Of a DNA stretch of 64,000 nt, positions 17,062 through 26,358 are shown piece after piece. Below the pieces are notes generated by a model, which saw only the letters and a list, made by a program, of their open reading frames with translations, made no database searches and was not told where the DNA came from. The stretch is from contig JAVVDW010000013.1 in the NCBI GenBank assembly GCA_032251335.1, positions 25,002 to 89,001 of the forward strand, read 5' to 3'. A program made the translations under genes and the position numbers. The DNA comes from UM-FILTER-40-17 sp032251335. GTDB taxonomy: Bacteria > Bacteroidota > Bacteroidia > Flavobacteriales > Flavobacteriaceae. How positions within the stretch are numbered: position 1 is the first letter of the stretch; the number at the start of each line of letters is the position of its first letter.

Positions 17062-17631
17062 ATGGAAAAAGTGTACAAACGTGTGTCAGACGCTGCTATC
17101 ACGCTCACCGAATTAATGCTTCCCTCCCACTCCAATTTTAGCGGAAAAATTCACGGTGGCTATATTATGTCGCTCATGGATCAAATTGCCTTTGCTTGCG
17201 CATCCAAGCACTCTCAAAAATACTGTGTCACAGCAGCTGTTGAACGCGTAGATTTTTTAAATCCTATAGATGTCGGCGAATTGGTGACTCTGAAAGCATC
17301 GATCAATTATGTAGGAAACACCTCTATGGTGGTGGGCATAAGGGTTGAAGCTGAAAACATTTTGGAGGGCAGTTGTAAACACTGCAACTCTTCCTACTTT
17401 ACCATGGTTGCCAAAGACAAAAACGGAAAAAATGCCCAAGTGCCCGGTTTGATTTTGGAATCAAAGGAAGAAGTTCGGCGCTATGTAACTGCCATACTGC
17501 GCATGCAGGAAAAGAAGCACCAACATCCGGCTTTTGACGAAAAAACTTTTGAGATGGCCGACTATGCATTCTTGTTACGCGACAAACCCATCAATCTGCA
17601 ATTGGGAGAAGGTGAAAATTTAGAAATTTAA
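17062..17631 (+). CDS. acyl-CoA thioesterase (hotdog fold, YciA/ACOT type)
   Basis: 189-residue cytoplasmic protein with the hotdog signature: N-F-S-G-K-I-H-G-G-Y-I-M-S-L-M-D-Q-I-A, in which the aspartate is the likely catalytic residue, followed by C-V-T-A-A-V-E-R-V-D-F. Such enzymes hydrolyse acyl-CoA to free fatty acid and CoA. The approximately 40 residues after the domain are polar and helical. It lies only 23 bp after the membrane protein gene of the NO operon, so read-through is possible, but a functional link is not evident. Confidence 0.9.
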   Translation: MEKVYKRVSDAAITLTELMLPSHSNFSGKIHGGYIMSLMDQIAFACASKHSQKYCVTAAVERVDFLNPIDVGELVTLKASINYVGNTSMVVGIRVEAENILEGSCKHCNSSYFTMVAKDKNGKNAQVPGLILESKEEVRRYVTAILRMQEKKHQHPAFDEKTFEMADYAFLLRDKPINLQLGEGENLEI

Positions 17632-17767
17632 ATTTGTGATTTTATCAAAAGAAAGCTCAAATAAACATTAACTCCTCATTTTAAATTATTTAAAATTTGG
17701 AAATTCTGTTTTTATTCATAACTTTATTGTGGATTTAACACTTCAAACTCACTAAAAACTAACAGTT

Positions 17768-18217
17768 ATGAAAACTAAAATCTTTCTTATCACAATGACC
17801 AGTGTTATTTTGATGGCTTTTGTAGATTGGCAAGACAGCGAAAATGACACAAACAAAATGGAAGGTCCCTGGCAGTTGAGGAGCATTCATTTGTATGAGG
17901 ACAACAAGATTTCAGATTCTATTGTCTCAAATGATGAATACAAACAGATCAAAATCTACAGCAACGGAAAAGTGATGTGGACGCGTTACGTACCCAAAGA
18001 CGAAGATGAATGGTTTGGCTACGGCAACTACGAAGTAACCAACGGTCAACTTATTGAAACGCTTGAGTATGGCTCAGCCGCCATGATGAAAGTTATAGAC
18101 ACCAACCGCGTATTTACTTTCAAGCTGGAAATTTCAGATAATACATATTCCCAAATCTCAGTGGACGCTAAAGGAAATTATACACAGGCAGAAAATTATG
18201 TCCGCATCGGGCATTGA
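17768..18217 (+). CDS. secreted lipocalin-like hypothetical protein
   Basis: 149 residues with a short signal-like N-terminus (M-K-T-K-I-F-L-I-T-M-T-S-V-I-L-M-A-F). The mature part begins N-K-M-E-G-P-W-Q-L-R-S-I, the G-x-W-x-L pattern typical of small lipocalin-like beta-barrels in Bacteroidota, and continues as alternating strands (K-I-Y-S-N-G-K-V-M-W-T-R-Y). No catalytic motif. Monocistronic; a TAACTTTA box lies about 50 bp upstream. Function unknown. Confidence 0.75.
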   Translation: MKTKIFLITMTSVILMAFVDWQDSENDTNKMEGPWQLRSIHLYEDNKISDSIVSNDEYKQIKIYSNGKVMWTRYVPKDEDEWFGYGNYEVTNGQLIETLEYGSAAMMKVIDTNRVFTFKLEISDNTYSQISVDAKGNYTQAENYVRIGH

Positions 18218-18326
18218 TTTCCATAAGAGGTCTAAGCGAGGTTCGGAAATGATTTGATGTTGAATCGTTTTAAATAATCTTTCCAAATGCATTGTCCGGT
18301 TATACGCAGTCGAAAGTTATTTGGGA

Positions 18327-19712
18327 TTATGTGATGCCCTCATCTACAAATAAAGCAGCTAACTCGGCAAATGTAAGGATTTGTTGTGCGCCGGTTTTCA
18401 TGTTTTTCAGGGTAAAAACCTGACTTTCACGTTCCGCTTCGCCTACAAAAACGACCATAGGAATGTGGCGTTTGTCTGCATAAGCAAGTTGCTTTTGAGG
18501 CTTGGTGGCATCCGGATACAACTCGGCTATTACCCCTTTTTTTCTGAGTTTTTGAACCGCATCGAAGGCGTAGGCTGCATCTGTATCGCCAAAGTTGACA
18601 AACAATACTTGAGTACTTTCGCTGATAGTATCAGGGAAAAGTCCCAAGGTTTCGAGGGCGATATAAATCCGATCCAAGCCAAATGAAATACCCACACCGC
18701 TTATATTTTTAAGTCCGAAAACACCGGTAAGGTCGTCATAGCGACCACCGCCACCGATAGAGCCGATACCTACTGAAGCCGGTGCAGCTATTTCAATTAT
18801 GGCTCCGGTGTAGTAGTTGAGTCCGCGCGCAAGCGTGAGATCGAGTTGGAGGGTGGAGTCACTTAAACCTTGTGCAGCCACTTGTGCCTCTATAAATTTT
18901 AACTCTTGTATGCCTTCCAATCCGATTCTATTGCCTTGAAAAAGCGATTCGAGTTGTGTCAATTTTTCTGAGAAATTTCCGGAAATATCAAAAACGGGAT
19001 TCAATTTATCTATGGCTTGCTGTGAAATGCCTCTGTCTAAAAGTTCTTGGATGACGGCCTCTTTACCGATTTTGTCCAACTTGTCTAAAGCCACCGTAAA
19101 ATCGATAAGTTTGTCTTCTGCATTCATTAAAACAGCCAAGCCGGAAAGAATTTTTCTGTGATTGATTTTAATGGTCACGCCTGGGAGTTGGAGATTGTTA
19201 AAAACACGATCGTAAAGCAAGATAAATTCTACTTCTTGCCAAAGCGACTTGGAACCCACTACGTCTGCATCGCATTGGTAAAATTCTCTAAAGCGTCCTT
19301 TTTGCGGACGGTCTGCACGCCAAACCGGTTGTATTTGATACCTCTTAAACGGAAAAACCAAGTCGTTTTGGTGCTGAACGACAAAGCGGGCAAAAGGCAC
19401 GGTGAGGTCGTAGCGAAGTGCTTTTTCAGTAAGATAGGCGGCTGCTTTGGCACTGTCTTTTGCTTGTAGGATATCTTGTGGCACTTTGGCGAGAAAGTCG
19501 CCTGAGTTGAGAATTTTAAAGATGAGCCTATCGCCTTCGTCGCCGTATTTGCCTAAGAGGGTGTCGTTATTTTCGAAGGCGGGTGTTTCTATGGCTTGAA
19601 AACCAAAGTGTTTGAATTGGGTTTTAATTTTGTCGGTGATATAGTTGCGTTTGGCCAATTCGAGGGTGTCAAAATCGCGGGTGCCTTTGGGCGTGTTGGG
19701 TTTTTGAGCCAT
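18327..19712 (-). CDS. hisS: histidine--tRNA ligase
   Basis: Class II aminoacyl-tRNA synthetase charging tRNA-His. The start is placed at 19712 (M-A-Q-K-P-N-T-P-K-G-T-R-D-F), giving 461 residues; the extra 14 residues of the longer frame are not typical. Visible motifs: class II motif 1 region F-Q-A-I-E-T-P-A-F-E, R-Y-D-L-T-V-P-F-A-R-F with the motif 2 region that follows (F-R-E-F-Y-Q-C-D-A-D), the histidine-specific A-R-G-L-N-Y-Y-T-G-A and the motif 3 region G-I-S-F-G-L-D-R-I. A C-terminal anticodon-binding domain is complete. Confidence 0.97.
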   Translation of the reverse strand: MAQKPNTPKGTRDFDTLELAKRNYITDKIKTQFKHFGFQAIETPAFENNDTLLGKYGDEGDRLIFKILNSGDFLAKVPQDILQAKDSAKAAAYLTEKALRYDLTVPFARFVVQHQNDLVFPFKRYQIQPVWRADRPQKGRFREFYQCDADVVGSKSLWQEVEFILLYDRVFNNLQLPGVTIKINHRKILSGLAVLMNAEDKLIDFTVALDKLDKIGKEAVIQELLDRGISQQAIDKLNPVFDISGNFSEKLTQLESLFQGNRIGLEGIQELKFIEAQVAAQGLSDSTLQLDLTLARGLNYYTGAIIEIAAPASVGIGSIGGGGRYDDLTGVFGLKNISGVGISFGLDRIYIALETLGLFPDTISESTQVLFVNFGDTDAAYAFDAVQKLRKKGVIAELYPDATKPQKQLAYADKRHIPMVVFVGEAERESQVFTLKNMKTGAQQILTFAELAALFVDEGIT

Positions 19713-19804
19713 AGAGCTTTTGTATTTGTGCAAATATACAAAGTTGACCGGCAAATGAAGCTGAATCGGAAGTGTGTTTTTGCGTGAGGGATGGGAGCGG
19801 CAGC

Positions 19805-19889
19805 GCCCCGTGTCGGCCCAATGCCGACACGGGGCCTATAGCGGACAGCCCGGTGCTATCAATTCTTATTTTTAAAGAATTGATAGCAC
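19805..19889. repeat. tandem pair of perfect palindromes (dispersed-repeat-like)
   Basis: Two perfect hairpins stand side by side in the hisS-permease gap. The first, 19805-19817 pairing with 19823-19835, has a 13-bp GC-rich stem (GCCCCGTGTCGGC) and a 5-base loop. The second, 19853-19867 pairing with 19875-19889, has a 15-bp AT-rich stem (GTGCTATCAATTCTT) and a 7-base loop. Between them lies ATAGCGGACAGCCCGG, a motif I associate with palindromic intergenic repeats in flavobacterial genomes. Neither hairpin is followed by a T-tract, so they are not simple terminators. Confidence 0.75.
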
Positions 19890-19962
19890 ACGCCCAAAAA
19901 ATTATCTATTGGATGGTGGTGATGGTGGTGTTTTGCGTATTTTTATCAAAAAATTAGGTCAT

Positions 19963-21204
19963 ATGTTTTCTCTGTTTCGTGAAAATGTTCGGATTGCGGT
20001 CGATTCTATCAAAGGTCAGTTGTTGCGAACCATCTTAACCGTGTTGATTATTGCGATTGGCATTACGGCTTTGGTGGGGATTTTGAGCGGTGTAAAGGCA
20101 CTGGAGAATACGATTTCGGGCGATTTTGTGTCGATGGGTGCCAATACTTTTAACATCAGGCAGTATGAATTAACCGTGCGCAGACGCGGTGGTGGTGAGC
20201 GTGAGAAGGTAAACCCGGTGATATCATATCGCGATGCAAAGGATTTTAAAGATACTTATGATTTTCCCGGTGCGGATGTTTCTATATTTTTTACGGCAAC
20301 GGGGACAGCTGAAGTGAAGTTTGAGAGCCAAAAGACCGACCCGGAAATTGCGGTATTGGGCGTGGATGAGAACTTTTTTAAGAATGCGGGGCTTGAAGTG
20401 GATAATGGCAGGGATTTTAACACTTTTGATATTTCGAACAACAACAATGTGTGCGTGTTGGGCTCGGATGTGGTGAAAGCGCTTTTTGAAAACGTGAATC
20501 CCGTTGGAAAAATCATCAGCGTGCGCGGCATGAAATTTACAGTGGTAGGCACTTTAGCATCCAAGGGTGGTTCGTTTGGCAACAATCAGGATTTGCGGGT
20601 GATGATTCCGATTCAACTGGCACGGACTACTTTTTCTGTACCTAATTTGAACTATAGTGTAAGTGTAAATATTCCTCAAAAAGATTTGTATGACAATGCG
20701 CAAGGCTTAGCGATACAGACTTTTAGAAACGTGCGGAAGCTAAATCCGGTAGAAGGCAATAATTTTGGCATTGAACGCAGCGATGATTTGTTGAACACTT
20801 TTTTAAACATTACGAGTGCGCTCAATATTGCGGCCATCATCATCAGCCTGATTACCATTTTTGGGTCCTCTATCGCTTTGATGAACATTATGCTGGTTTC
20901 TGTGACCGAACGCACGCGTGAAATTGGTATTCGGAAATCTTTGGGCGCCAAACGCCGCACGATTGCTTCACAATTTTTTATTGAAACGGTTATTATTGGT
21001 CAGTTGGGCGGTTTTTTCGGTATCGTATTGGGCTTGGCCGTGGGTATTGGTTTTGCGCGCGTAACAGATTTGGATTTTGCCATGCCATGGGGTGCCATGA
21101 CTTGGGCAATTATAGTGTCGTTTGTGGTAGCGGTTATTTCAGGTTCTTTTCCTGCGGTCAAAGCTTCTAAACTAGACCCTATAGAATCGCTTCGATATGA
21201 GTGA
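19963..21204 (+). CDS. ABC transporter permease, MacB/FtsX type
   Basis: 413 residues from the ATG at 19963 (M-F-S-L-F-R-E-N); a longer reading from 19909 would run back towards the palindromes and is unlikely. An N-terminal helix (about 20-42) is followed by a large periplasmic MacB-type domain, then three C-terminal helices with the FtsX pattern (V-S-V-T-E-R-T-R-E-I-G-I-R-K-S-L-G-A). The final P-A-V-K-A-S-K-L-D-P-I-E-S-L-R-Y-E is the family's usual end. Such permeases act in lipoprotein release, peptide export or mechanotransmission. No ATPase gene lies next to it. Confidence 0.9.
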   Translation: MFSLFRENVRIAVDSIKGQLLRTILTVLIIAIGITALVGILSGVKALENTISGDFVSMGANTFNIRQYELTVRRRGGGEREKVNPVISYRDAKDFKDTYDFPGADVSIFFTATGTAEVKFESQKTDPEIAVLGVDENFFKNAGLEVDNGRDFNTFDISNNNNVCVLGSDVVKALFENVNPVGKIISVRGMKFTVVGTLASKGGSFGNNQDLRVMIPIQLARTTFSVPNLNYSVSVNIPQKDLYDNAQGLAIQTFRNVRKLNPVEGNNFGIERSDDLLNTFLNITSALNIAAIIISLITIFGSSIALMNIMLVSVTERTREIGIRKSLGAKRRTIASQFFIETVIIGQLGGFFGIVLGLAVGIGFARVTDLDFAMPWGAMTWAIIVSFVVAVISGSFPAVKASKLDPIESLRYE

Positions 21205-21234
21205 GGCGGCAAATAAGTAAGTATGTTTACAGAG

Positions 21235-21768
21235 ATGAAGAAAATAGTTTTTATATCCCTTTTTGGCATGTTCTCCCTTTTTTCAACAAAGGCACAGGAG
21301 GCTTATGCATATTGGACTTTAGAGCAAAGTCTCCCCGATTGGGCTTTTGAAGTTTTTCAAAAACAGGCTGTTTCGAAATCGCATTTGCTTTCCAATTATG
21401 TGAATCCATTTTATTTTGAGGCGGATTTTAACGGCGACAATTCTTTAGATATTGCCCTACTCATTGAAGAAAAAAGCAGCCAGCTAAAAGGTATTTTGAT
21501 TATTCACGGCGAAACGAACCAGTACTTTATCATGGGTGCCGGGAAGACATTTGACAATCGGATTGATGATTTTTCGTGGATGGATGTTTGGAAGCTTTAC
21601 CGACACAAAAAAGCATATGAATTAATAATCTCTGATGAGGGTGAAATTGAAGGCGACAGGGAATTTGTTTTGCCATACACCGGTATTGAAATCATTGCCT
21701 TGGAAGCATCTAGCGGTCTTATTTATTGGGATGGCAAGCAATATCTGTGGGCGCAAATGAGTGATTAA
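21235..21768 (+). CDS. secreted hypothetical protein
   Basis: 177 residues from the Met at 21235, or 181 from 21223; both give the same signal peptide (K-K-I-V-F-I-S-L-F-G-M-F-S-L-F, cleavage probable after T-K-A-Q). The mature part includes F-E-A-D-F-N-G-D-N-S-L-D-I-A-L-L-I, a calcium-binding-like D-x-N-x-D-x-x-x-D pattern seen in VCBS/FG-GAP-like segments, but only one copy. Begins about 20-30 bp after the permease stop and may be co-transcribed with it. Function unknown. Confidence 0.75.
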   Translation: MKKIVFISLFGMFSLFSTKAQEAYAYWTLEQSLPDWAFEVFQKQAVSKSHLLSNYVNPFYFEADFNGDNSLDIALLIEEKSSQLKGILIIHGETNQYFIMGAGKTFDNRIDDFSWMDVWKLYRHKKAYELIISDEGEIEGDREFVLPYTGIEIIALEASSGLIYWDGKQYLWAQMSD

Positions 21769-21908
21769 AATGAATCCTCGACTGCGTTCGGCTAGAGTAT
21801 CTGGAACAAAAGAGTCGTTTATGTGTAAATGATAAATCGAACGCTGCATTGTTGACAATTCAACCTTTTATTTTCTTGTATCAAACCTCATTAAAAAGTA
21901 TAGTTAAA

Positions 21909-21936
21909 AAAAAGCCCGCACTGTTGCGGGCTTTTT
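21909..21936. terminator. bidirectional terminator
   Basis: Perfect stem AAAAAGCCCGCA / TGCGGGCTTTTT around a 4-base loop, flanked by A-run and T-run, between the convergent secreted-protein gene and the TonB-dependent receptor gene. Works in either direction. Confidence 0.9.
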
Positions 21937-21956
21937 AGTAATCTTTCGGTTAAGGC

Positions 21957-24900
21957 TTAGAAAATATATCTTACGCCCAACTGCATTTGCCAACGCGATT
22001 CCAAATCTACACGGTTGGTAAATGTTTTCTTTTGTGAAGGGTCAAAACTAAAAATAGGCCTGTTGTTTTCTACCCGCACACCAATGGGTTGGGTGTTGGA
22101 GGGCACTTCCAGTACGCCCCAATCAGAGTCTATAAGGTTGCCGAAATTCAAAATATCCAAACTAATTTGAATGGTATTCATTTGTCCGCCAACGAGTTTG
22201 AAATTGTAATCTTGTAAAAACTTCACATCGATGCGATCTCTCCAAGGGCTTAAGATTTGATTTCTCCCGGCAAAGCTACCACGACGGTCGCGAAGGTATT
22301 CGTCTTGTTGAATAAACGCATCAAAAGCGGCTCTTTGTTCGGCTTGGGTGGTTAAATCACCTTCAAACTGCATCAATTGAAGTTCGGCAGAGGTGGGCAC
22401 ATAAATCAAATCGTTGAGAAAAGAACCATCGTTGTTGATGTCTCCTGAATAGGTGTAGCTAAACCTGCCTCCTTCTGCAAACTCAAAAAAGCTGGAAACC
22501 GTGGTAGCCCACTTGCCTTTTCCATAAGTCCATCGCTTGTTGAGCTGCCCGACAATTCTATGACGGTCGCCAAACAATGCCGGACCGCTTACGGCAACGT
22601 TCACATTGCCCAATGCGGGGTTTCTGTCAAAACCGTCACTAGAAATTTCAGCATCTATAGAGCTCGCATCTCTGGCTTCCAAAAAATTGTAGGCAACGCT
22701 GGCAAAGAAATCGCCGGCAAATTGTTTTTGCAACTTCATACTCCAGTTTAGTGAATATCCCACGCCTGTATTGGTAAACACATACGCATTGGTAGGTGAG
22801 CCGAATACCTGTGAACGGTCAGAATTGAGGTAAACCGGACGGTTGTCCACACCGTCTAAGCGACCGGTAGGAATGCCTGCACCGAAGTTGCGCACCATCT
22901 GCGCGTTGATGTCGCGTGTAAAAATAAGATCTGTCGTAGCTACGACACCATTTTTAAACTTGTAGTCAATCCCGAGGCTGTTTCTCCACACTTGCGGAAA
23001 TTCGAAATCAGGTGCTGTGGTGGTAAAGAAGAAGAAATCGGGGTTGGCTACTTGGTTGCCAATCCAAACAAATGGAAGACGACCCGTAAAAATACCCGTT
23101 CCACCGCGAATCTGAAACACTTTGTCATTAAAGACATCCCAGTTGAAACCGATTCGTGGTGACCAAAGCGCTTTTTGTGCAGGCAAATCTAGACTGTTGA
23201 GAAAAACCGGATTTCCTTTTTCGTCAAAGTACTGAATGGTAGGGTCGTAGGTGCCCCCTTCTGAAAGCAAACCGCCTTTGCGCGCAATATTTTCTTTGAT
23301 TTTATCTTTGGTATCAAAATAAAGTGGCAAATCAAAACGAAGTCCGTAGGTGAGTTTAAAATTATCGGCTATGTTCCATTCGTCTTGCACATAAGCCGCC
23401 CATTGACCCACGTTGGTTTCGGCAAGCGCCCATGAGTTGTTGGCGTCGTTGGTATCGCTCACATTTTGTGCGAAAGCCAAAGCCGCAGCCACTGTTCCGT
23501 CTTGCACAGCTTGTTGAAATTCTGCTACGCTGTCAAAACCATTGCCAAAAGTACCTCCTTTAAAACCAGGCGCATCCAGTACACCTAAATTGAATGAATT
23601 GTTGAAGGAAAATTTCTCAAAGGTAGTTCCAACAGTAAGGGTATGACTTCCTAAAAAGATGTTGAAGTTATTGGTAGCTTGCCATACTTTTTGTTCCAAT
23701 CGGTTGTTGATGGAGAAAGGCTCGTGGCCGGCCACAATATACCGAGTGCCGTCTTTGTTGATATTGATGACGGGTGCCGGAGCAGAAAACGGATTTCTAA
23801 AATCGTTGAAACGGGTGAAGCCGGCTTGGAATTTATTGGTGTATTTGTTTCCGAAATTAGAGTTTAACTCCACCAACCAAGATTGGATTTCGTTGTTGAT
23901 TTGATAACCCGCATTTTGAAATTGCAGGGTAATTTGATCCGGGCCTCTTCTTCCGATGGCGTTCGGGTTTGCCGGCAAATCACGAGAAGCATCCAGAAAA
24001 TTATAGATAACCGCCAAACGGTGGTTTTGATTGATGTTCCAATCAATTTTCAGGATTCCTTTTGTAGATTCTGTATCGTGTTTAAATCTTTCAAAAGGGC
24101 CGGTTTGGTAGCCCAATCCGCCGAGCAATGAGGATACCAACTCGAGGTCAGACGCTTCTACTCTGGAAATATTAGAGCCGGATAAACCCGGCCTTGCTGC
24201 CAAGAAGTTTGACCCTAAATCTTCTCTTTCATCCAATTCAAAATTGGCAAAGAAAAACAGTTTGTTTTTGATGATGGGTCCACCAAAACTGACACCGGTT
24301 TGAATTTGTGTCAAGTCCGGTACAAAAACTTTGTCGCCCTCTACCTCATCGCCTGTAAAATTATCATCACGATAGAAAAAATAGGTTGTCCCGTGAAATT
24401 CGTTCGTACCGCTTTTGGTCACAGCATTGACACCCGCACCTGTAAAACCGGCTTGCGTGACATCGTAGGGAGCTAAAGAAACTTGGATTTGCTCTATCGC
24501 ATCCAAAGAAATAGGTTGTGCATTGGTTTGCCCGCCAGGTGTAGCTGCATCGAGCCCAAACGGGTTGTTAAAAATAGAACCGTCCAAAGAAAAATTGTTG
24601 AATTGGTCATTTCTACCCCCGAAGGAGTTGCCTGTAGCTGTGGGCTCAAGCCGATAAAAATCTTGTGCAGAACGCGAAATGGTTGGCAGTCTGGACAGTT
24701 CTTTTCTGCCAATGTTGGTTTCGGGTCCAGTGCGGTCGCTGTTGAAAGTGGTATTTCTACCACCTGTGACAACTACCTCTGAAAGTTGCTCCGTAGCGGA
24801 AGCCATCTGAACCTCCAGGTTGTAGGTTTGACCCAGGTCAAGAAAAACATCGGTTCGCTCGAAGTTTGTAAATCCTACATAGGATACCGTAATTTTGTAA

Positions 24901-25121
24901 GGGCCACCCACACGTAGGTTGAGCAAATTGACTCGACCGTCTATGTTAGTTACCGTGCCGTAATTGGTACCCGTAGGAACGTGGATAGCCACCACTGTTG
25001 CGCCGGGAAGCGGCTCGTTGTTGTCATCCGTCACAACACCGCGTATGTTGGAGGTTGTGGTTTGGGCAAAAGAAATGATGGTACAGAGCAAAAGCCCTGA
25101 ATAGAGGAGTTTTTTAAACAT
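21957..25121 (-). CDS. TonB-dependent receptor, Oar-like, with N-terminal carboxypeptidase-regulatory domain
   Basis: 1054-residue outer-membrane protein (start at 25121, M-F-K-K-L-L-Y-S-G, chosen because a signal peptide ending F-A-Q follows and a -7 box lies upstream). Order of parts: signal peptide (1-19); CarboxypepD_reg-like domain (G-V-V-T-D-D-N-N-E-P-L-P-G-A, about 26-105); plug domain (about 115-240, with Q-F-N-N-F-S-L-D-G-S); then a large beta-barrel ending in the aromatic G-V-R-Y-I-F, the usual barrel signal. This arrangement is that of Oar-type receptors. There is no SusD-like partner, so the ligand is not predictable; peptides or proteins are possible. Confidence 0.92.
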   Translation of the reverse strand: MFKKLLYSGLLLCTIISFAQTTTSNIRGVVTDDNNEPLPGATVVAIHVPTGTNYGTVTNIDGRVNLLNLRVGGPYKITVSYVGFTNFERTDVFLDLGQTYNLEVQMASATEQLSEVVVTGGRNTTFNSDRTGPETNIGRKELSRLPTISRSAQDFYRLEPTATGNSFGGRNDQFNNFSLDGSIFNNPFGLDAATPGGQTNAQPISLDAIEQIQVSLAPYDVTQAGFTGAGVNAVTKSGTNEFHGTTYFFYRDDNFTGDEVEGDKVFVPDLTQIQTGVSFGGPIIKNKLFFFANFELDEREDLGSNFLAARPGLSGSNISRVEASDLELVSSLLGGLGYQTGPFERFKHDTESTKGILKIDWNINQNHRLAVIYNFLDASRDLPANPNAIGRRGPDQITLQFQNAGYQINNEIQSWLVELNSNFGNKYTNKFQAGFTRFNDFRNPFSAPAPVININKDGTRYIVAGHEPFSINNRLEQKVWQATNNFNIFLGSHTLTVGTTFEKFSFNNSFNLGVLDAPGFKGGTFGNGFDSVAEFQQAVQDGTVAAALAFAQNVSDTNDANNSWALAETNVGQWAAYVQDEWNIADNFKLTYGLRFDLPLYFDTKDKIKENIARKGGLLSEGGTYDPTIQYFDEKGNPVFLNSLDLPAQKALWSPRIGFNWDVFNDKVFQIRGGTGIFTGRLPFVWIGNQVANPDFFFFTTTAPDFEFPQVWRNSLGIDYKFKNGVVATTDLIFTRDINAQMVRNFGAGIPTGRLDGVDNRPVYLNSDRSQVFGSPTNAYVFTNTGVGYSLNWSMKLQKQFAGDFFASVAYNFLEARDASSIDAEISSDGFDRNPALGNVNVAVSGPALFGDRHRIVGQLNKRWTYGKGKWATTVSSFFEFAEGGRFSYTYSGDINNDGSFLNDLIYVPTSAELQLMQFEGDLTTQAEQRAAFDAFIQQDEYLRDRRGSFAGRNQILSPWRDRIDVKFLQDYNFKLVGGQMNTIQISLDILNFGNLIDSDWGVLEVPSNTQPIGVRVENNRPIFSFDPSQKKTFTNRVDLESRWQMQLGVRYIF

Positions 25122-25148
25122 CTTTGTTAGATTTAGTGTTTCGTCTAA

Positions 25149-25156
25149 CAAATATA
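25149..25156 (-). promoter_or_regulatory. -7 promoter box of the receptor gene (TATATTTG)
   Basis: Read on the minus strand, TATATTTG fits TAnnTTTG and lies 28 bp before the chosen ATG at 25121. The -33 element would fall in the T-tract after the rplI terminator. Confidence 0.55.
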
Positions 25157-25159
25157 TGC

Positions 25160-25189
25160 CAAAAAAAAAGCCATGCAATGCATGGCTTT
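25160..25189 (-). terminator. terminator of rpsF-rpsR-rplI
   Basis: Stem AAAGCCATGCA / TGCATGGCTTT with a T-run on the minus-strand side, 23 bp after the rplI stop codon. Confidence 0.88.
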
Positions 25190-25211
25190 ATGTTTTTATT
25201 AACGTTTTTTG

Positions 25212-25667
25212 TTAATTAATTGCCTCGGCGATGACTTCGAAAGGAAACTCGACAACTACAGATCTGTGCAGTCGGATAGAAGCCGTATGCTGCCCTGTGG
25301 TTTTGATAGTTCCTCCGGGAATAGAAATGTATTTTTTTTCTATTTCGTGTCCGTTTTTGCCAAGCGCTTCGGCTATGTCGGCATTGTTGATAGAGCCAAA
25401 TAATTTTCCGGAACCTCCGGCTTTAGAAGTCAATTTAATTTCTAAAGTTTTTAGGCTTTCGGCGGTTTTATTGGCTTGATCGATAAGTTTTTGCTCTTTA
25501 AAAGCTTGTTGCTTGAGGGTTTCTGTCAACACTTTTCTAGCAGAAGGTGTTGCCATAATGGCAAACCCTTGTGGAATCAAAAAGTTGCGTCCGTAACCGT
25601 TCTTTACACTTACGATATCATTCTTAAAACCGAGGTTTTCAACGTCTTGTTTTAGTATCAGTTCCAT
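25212..25667 (-). CDS. rplI: 50S ribosomal protein L9
   Basis: 151-residue ribosomal protein of the 50S L1-stalk base. The N-terminal domain has the family's L-K-Q-D-V-E-N-L-G-F-K-N-D-I-V and V-K-N-G-Y-G-R-N-F-L-I-P-Q-G; a long connecting helix (about 41-75) leads to the C-terminal domain with G-K-L-F-G-S-I-N-N-A-D-I. Last gene of rpsF-rpsR-rplI, 13 bp after rpsR, followed by a terminator. Confidence 0.97.
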   Translation of the reverse strand: MELILKQDVENLGFKNDIVSVKNGYGRNFLIPQGFAIMATPSARKVLTETLKQQAFKEQKLIDQANKTAESLKTLEIKLTSKAGGSGKLFGSINNADIAEALGKNGHEIEKKYISIPGGTIKTTGQHTASIRLHRSVVVEFPFEVIAEAIN

Positions 25668-25680
25668 GTCGGCTTTGTTT

Positions 25681-25986
25681 TTATTTTAATAAATCTGTTT
25701 CAAAAGGAACTAAGGCTAAGTGACGGGCTCTTTTAACGGCTTGTGCCACTTTTCTTTGATATTTCAAAGAAGTTCCAGTAAGTCTTCTGGGAAGAATTTT
25801 TCCTTGTTCGTTTACAAAGCTCAATAGAAAATCCGGGTCTTTGTAGTCTATATATTTAATACCGGATCTTTTGAAACGACAATATTTTTTTACGGTAGCA
25901 GTTTCTATGTTTAGCGGGGTCAAATAACGAATTTCACCCTCTTTTTTGCTGGAAGCTTGTTGCTCGATTACAGTAGTCTCTGACAT
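25681..25986 (-). CDS. rpsR: 30S ribosomal protein S18
   Basis: 101 residues. The core K-K-Y-C-R-F-K-R-S-G-I-K-Y-I-D-Y-K-D, L-S-F-V-N-E-Q-G-K-I-L-P-R-R-L-T-G-T and the basic helix Q-R-K-V-A-Q-A-V-K-R-A-R are diagnostic of S18, which pairs with S6 in the 30S platform. The N-terminal 25 residues form a longer, charged extension. One cysteine remains, so it is not a zinc-binding type. 5 bp after rpsF. Confidence 0.97.
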   Translation of the reverse strand: MSETTVIEQQASSKKEGEIRYLTPLNIETATVKKYCRFKRSGIKYIDYKDPDFLLSFVNEQGKILPRRLTGTSLKYQRKVAQAVKRARHLALVPFETDLLK

Positions 25987-25991
25987 GATGA

Positions 25992-26333
25992 TTAGGCTTT
26001 AGCGGTTTGTAATTTTTTCCTTCTTTTTTCTGCCCAAGCCACAGCGTGCTTGTCTAGTTTAACCGTCAAAAAACGCATGATGCGTTCGTCGCGTCTAAAT
26101 TCAACCTCTAGAGGCAAGATGTGCTCTCCTGCGATTTGGAATTGGAACAAGTGGTAAAAGCCACTTTTTTTGTTTTGAATCGGGTAGGCGAATTTTTTGA
26201 GGCCCCAATCTTCTTTAGCGACAAATTCGCCACCGCGTGAAGTCAGAAAACTTTCAAATTTCTCTACTGTTTCCTTTATCTGGGTATCAGATAAAACGGG
26301 ATTCAAAATGAAAACAGTTTCATAATGGTTCAT
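25992..26333 (-). CDS. rpsF: 30S ribosomal protein S6
   Basis: 113 residues with the S6 start Y-E-T-V-F-I-L-N-P, the strand E-D-W-G-L-K-K-F-A-Y-P-I and the C-terminal R-D-E-R-I-M-R-F-L-T-V-K-L-D. It binds S18 and the 16S platform. First gene of the three-gene ribosomal operon. Confidence 0.97.
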   Translation of the reverse strand: MNHYETVFILNPVLSDTQIKETVEKFESFLTSRGGEFVAKEDWGLKKFAYPIQNKKSGFYHLFQFQIAGEHILPLEVEFRRDERIMRFLTVKLDKHAVAWAEKRRKKLQTAKA

Positions 26334-26358
26334 AAAAAATGATTTTTAAAATGGTTTG

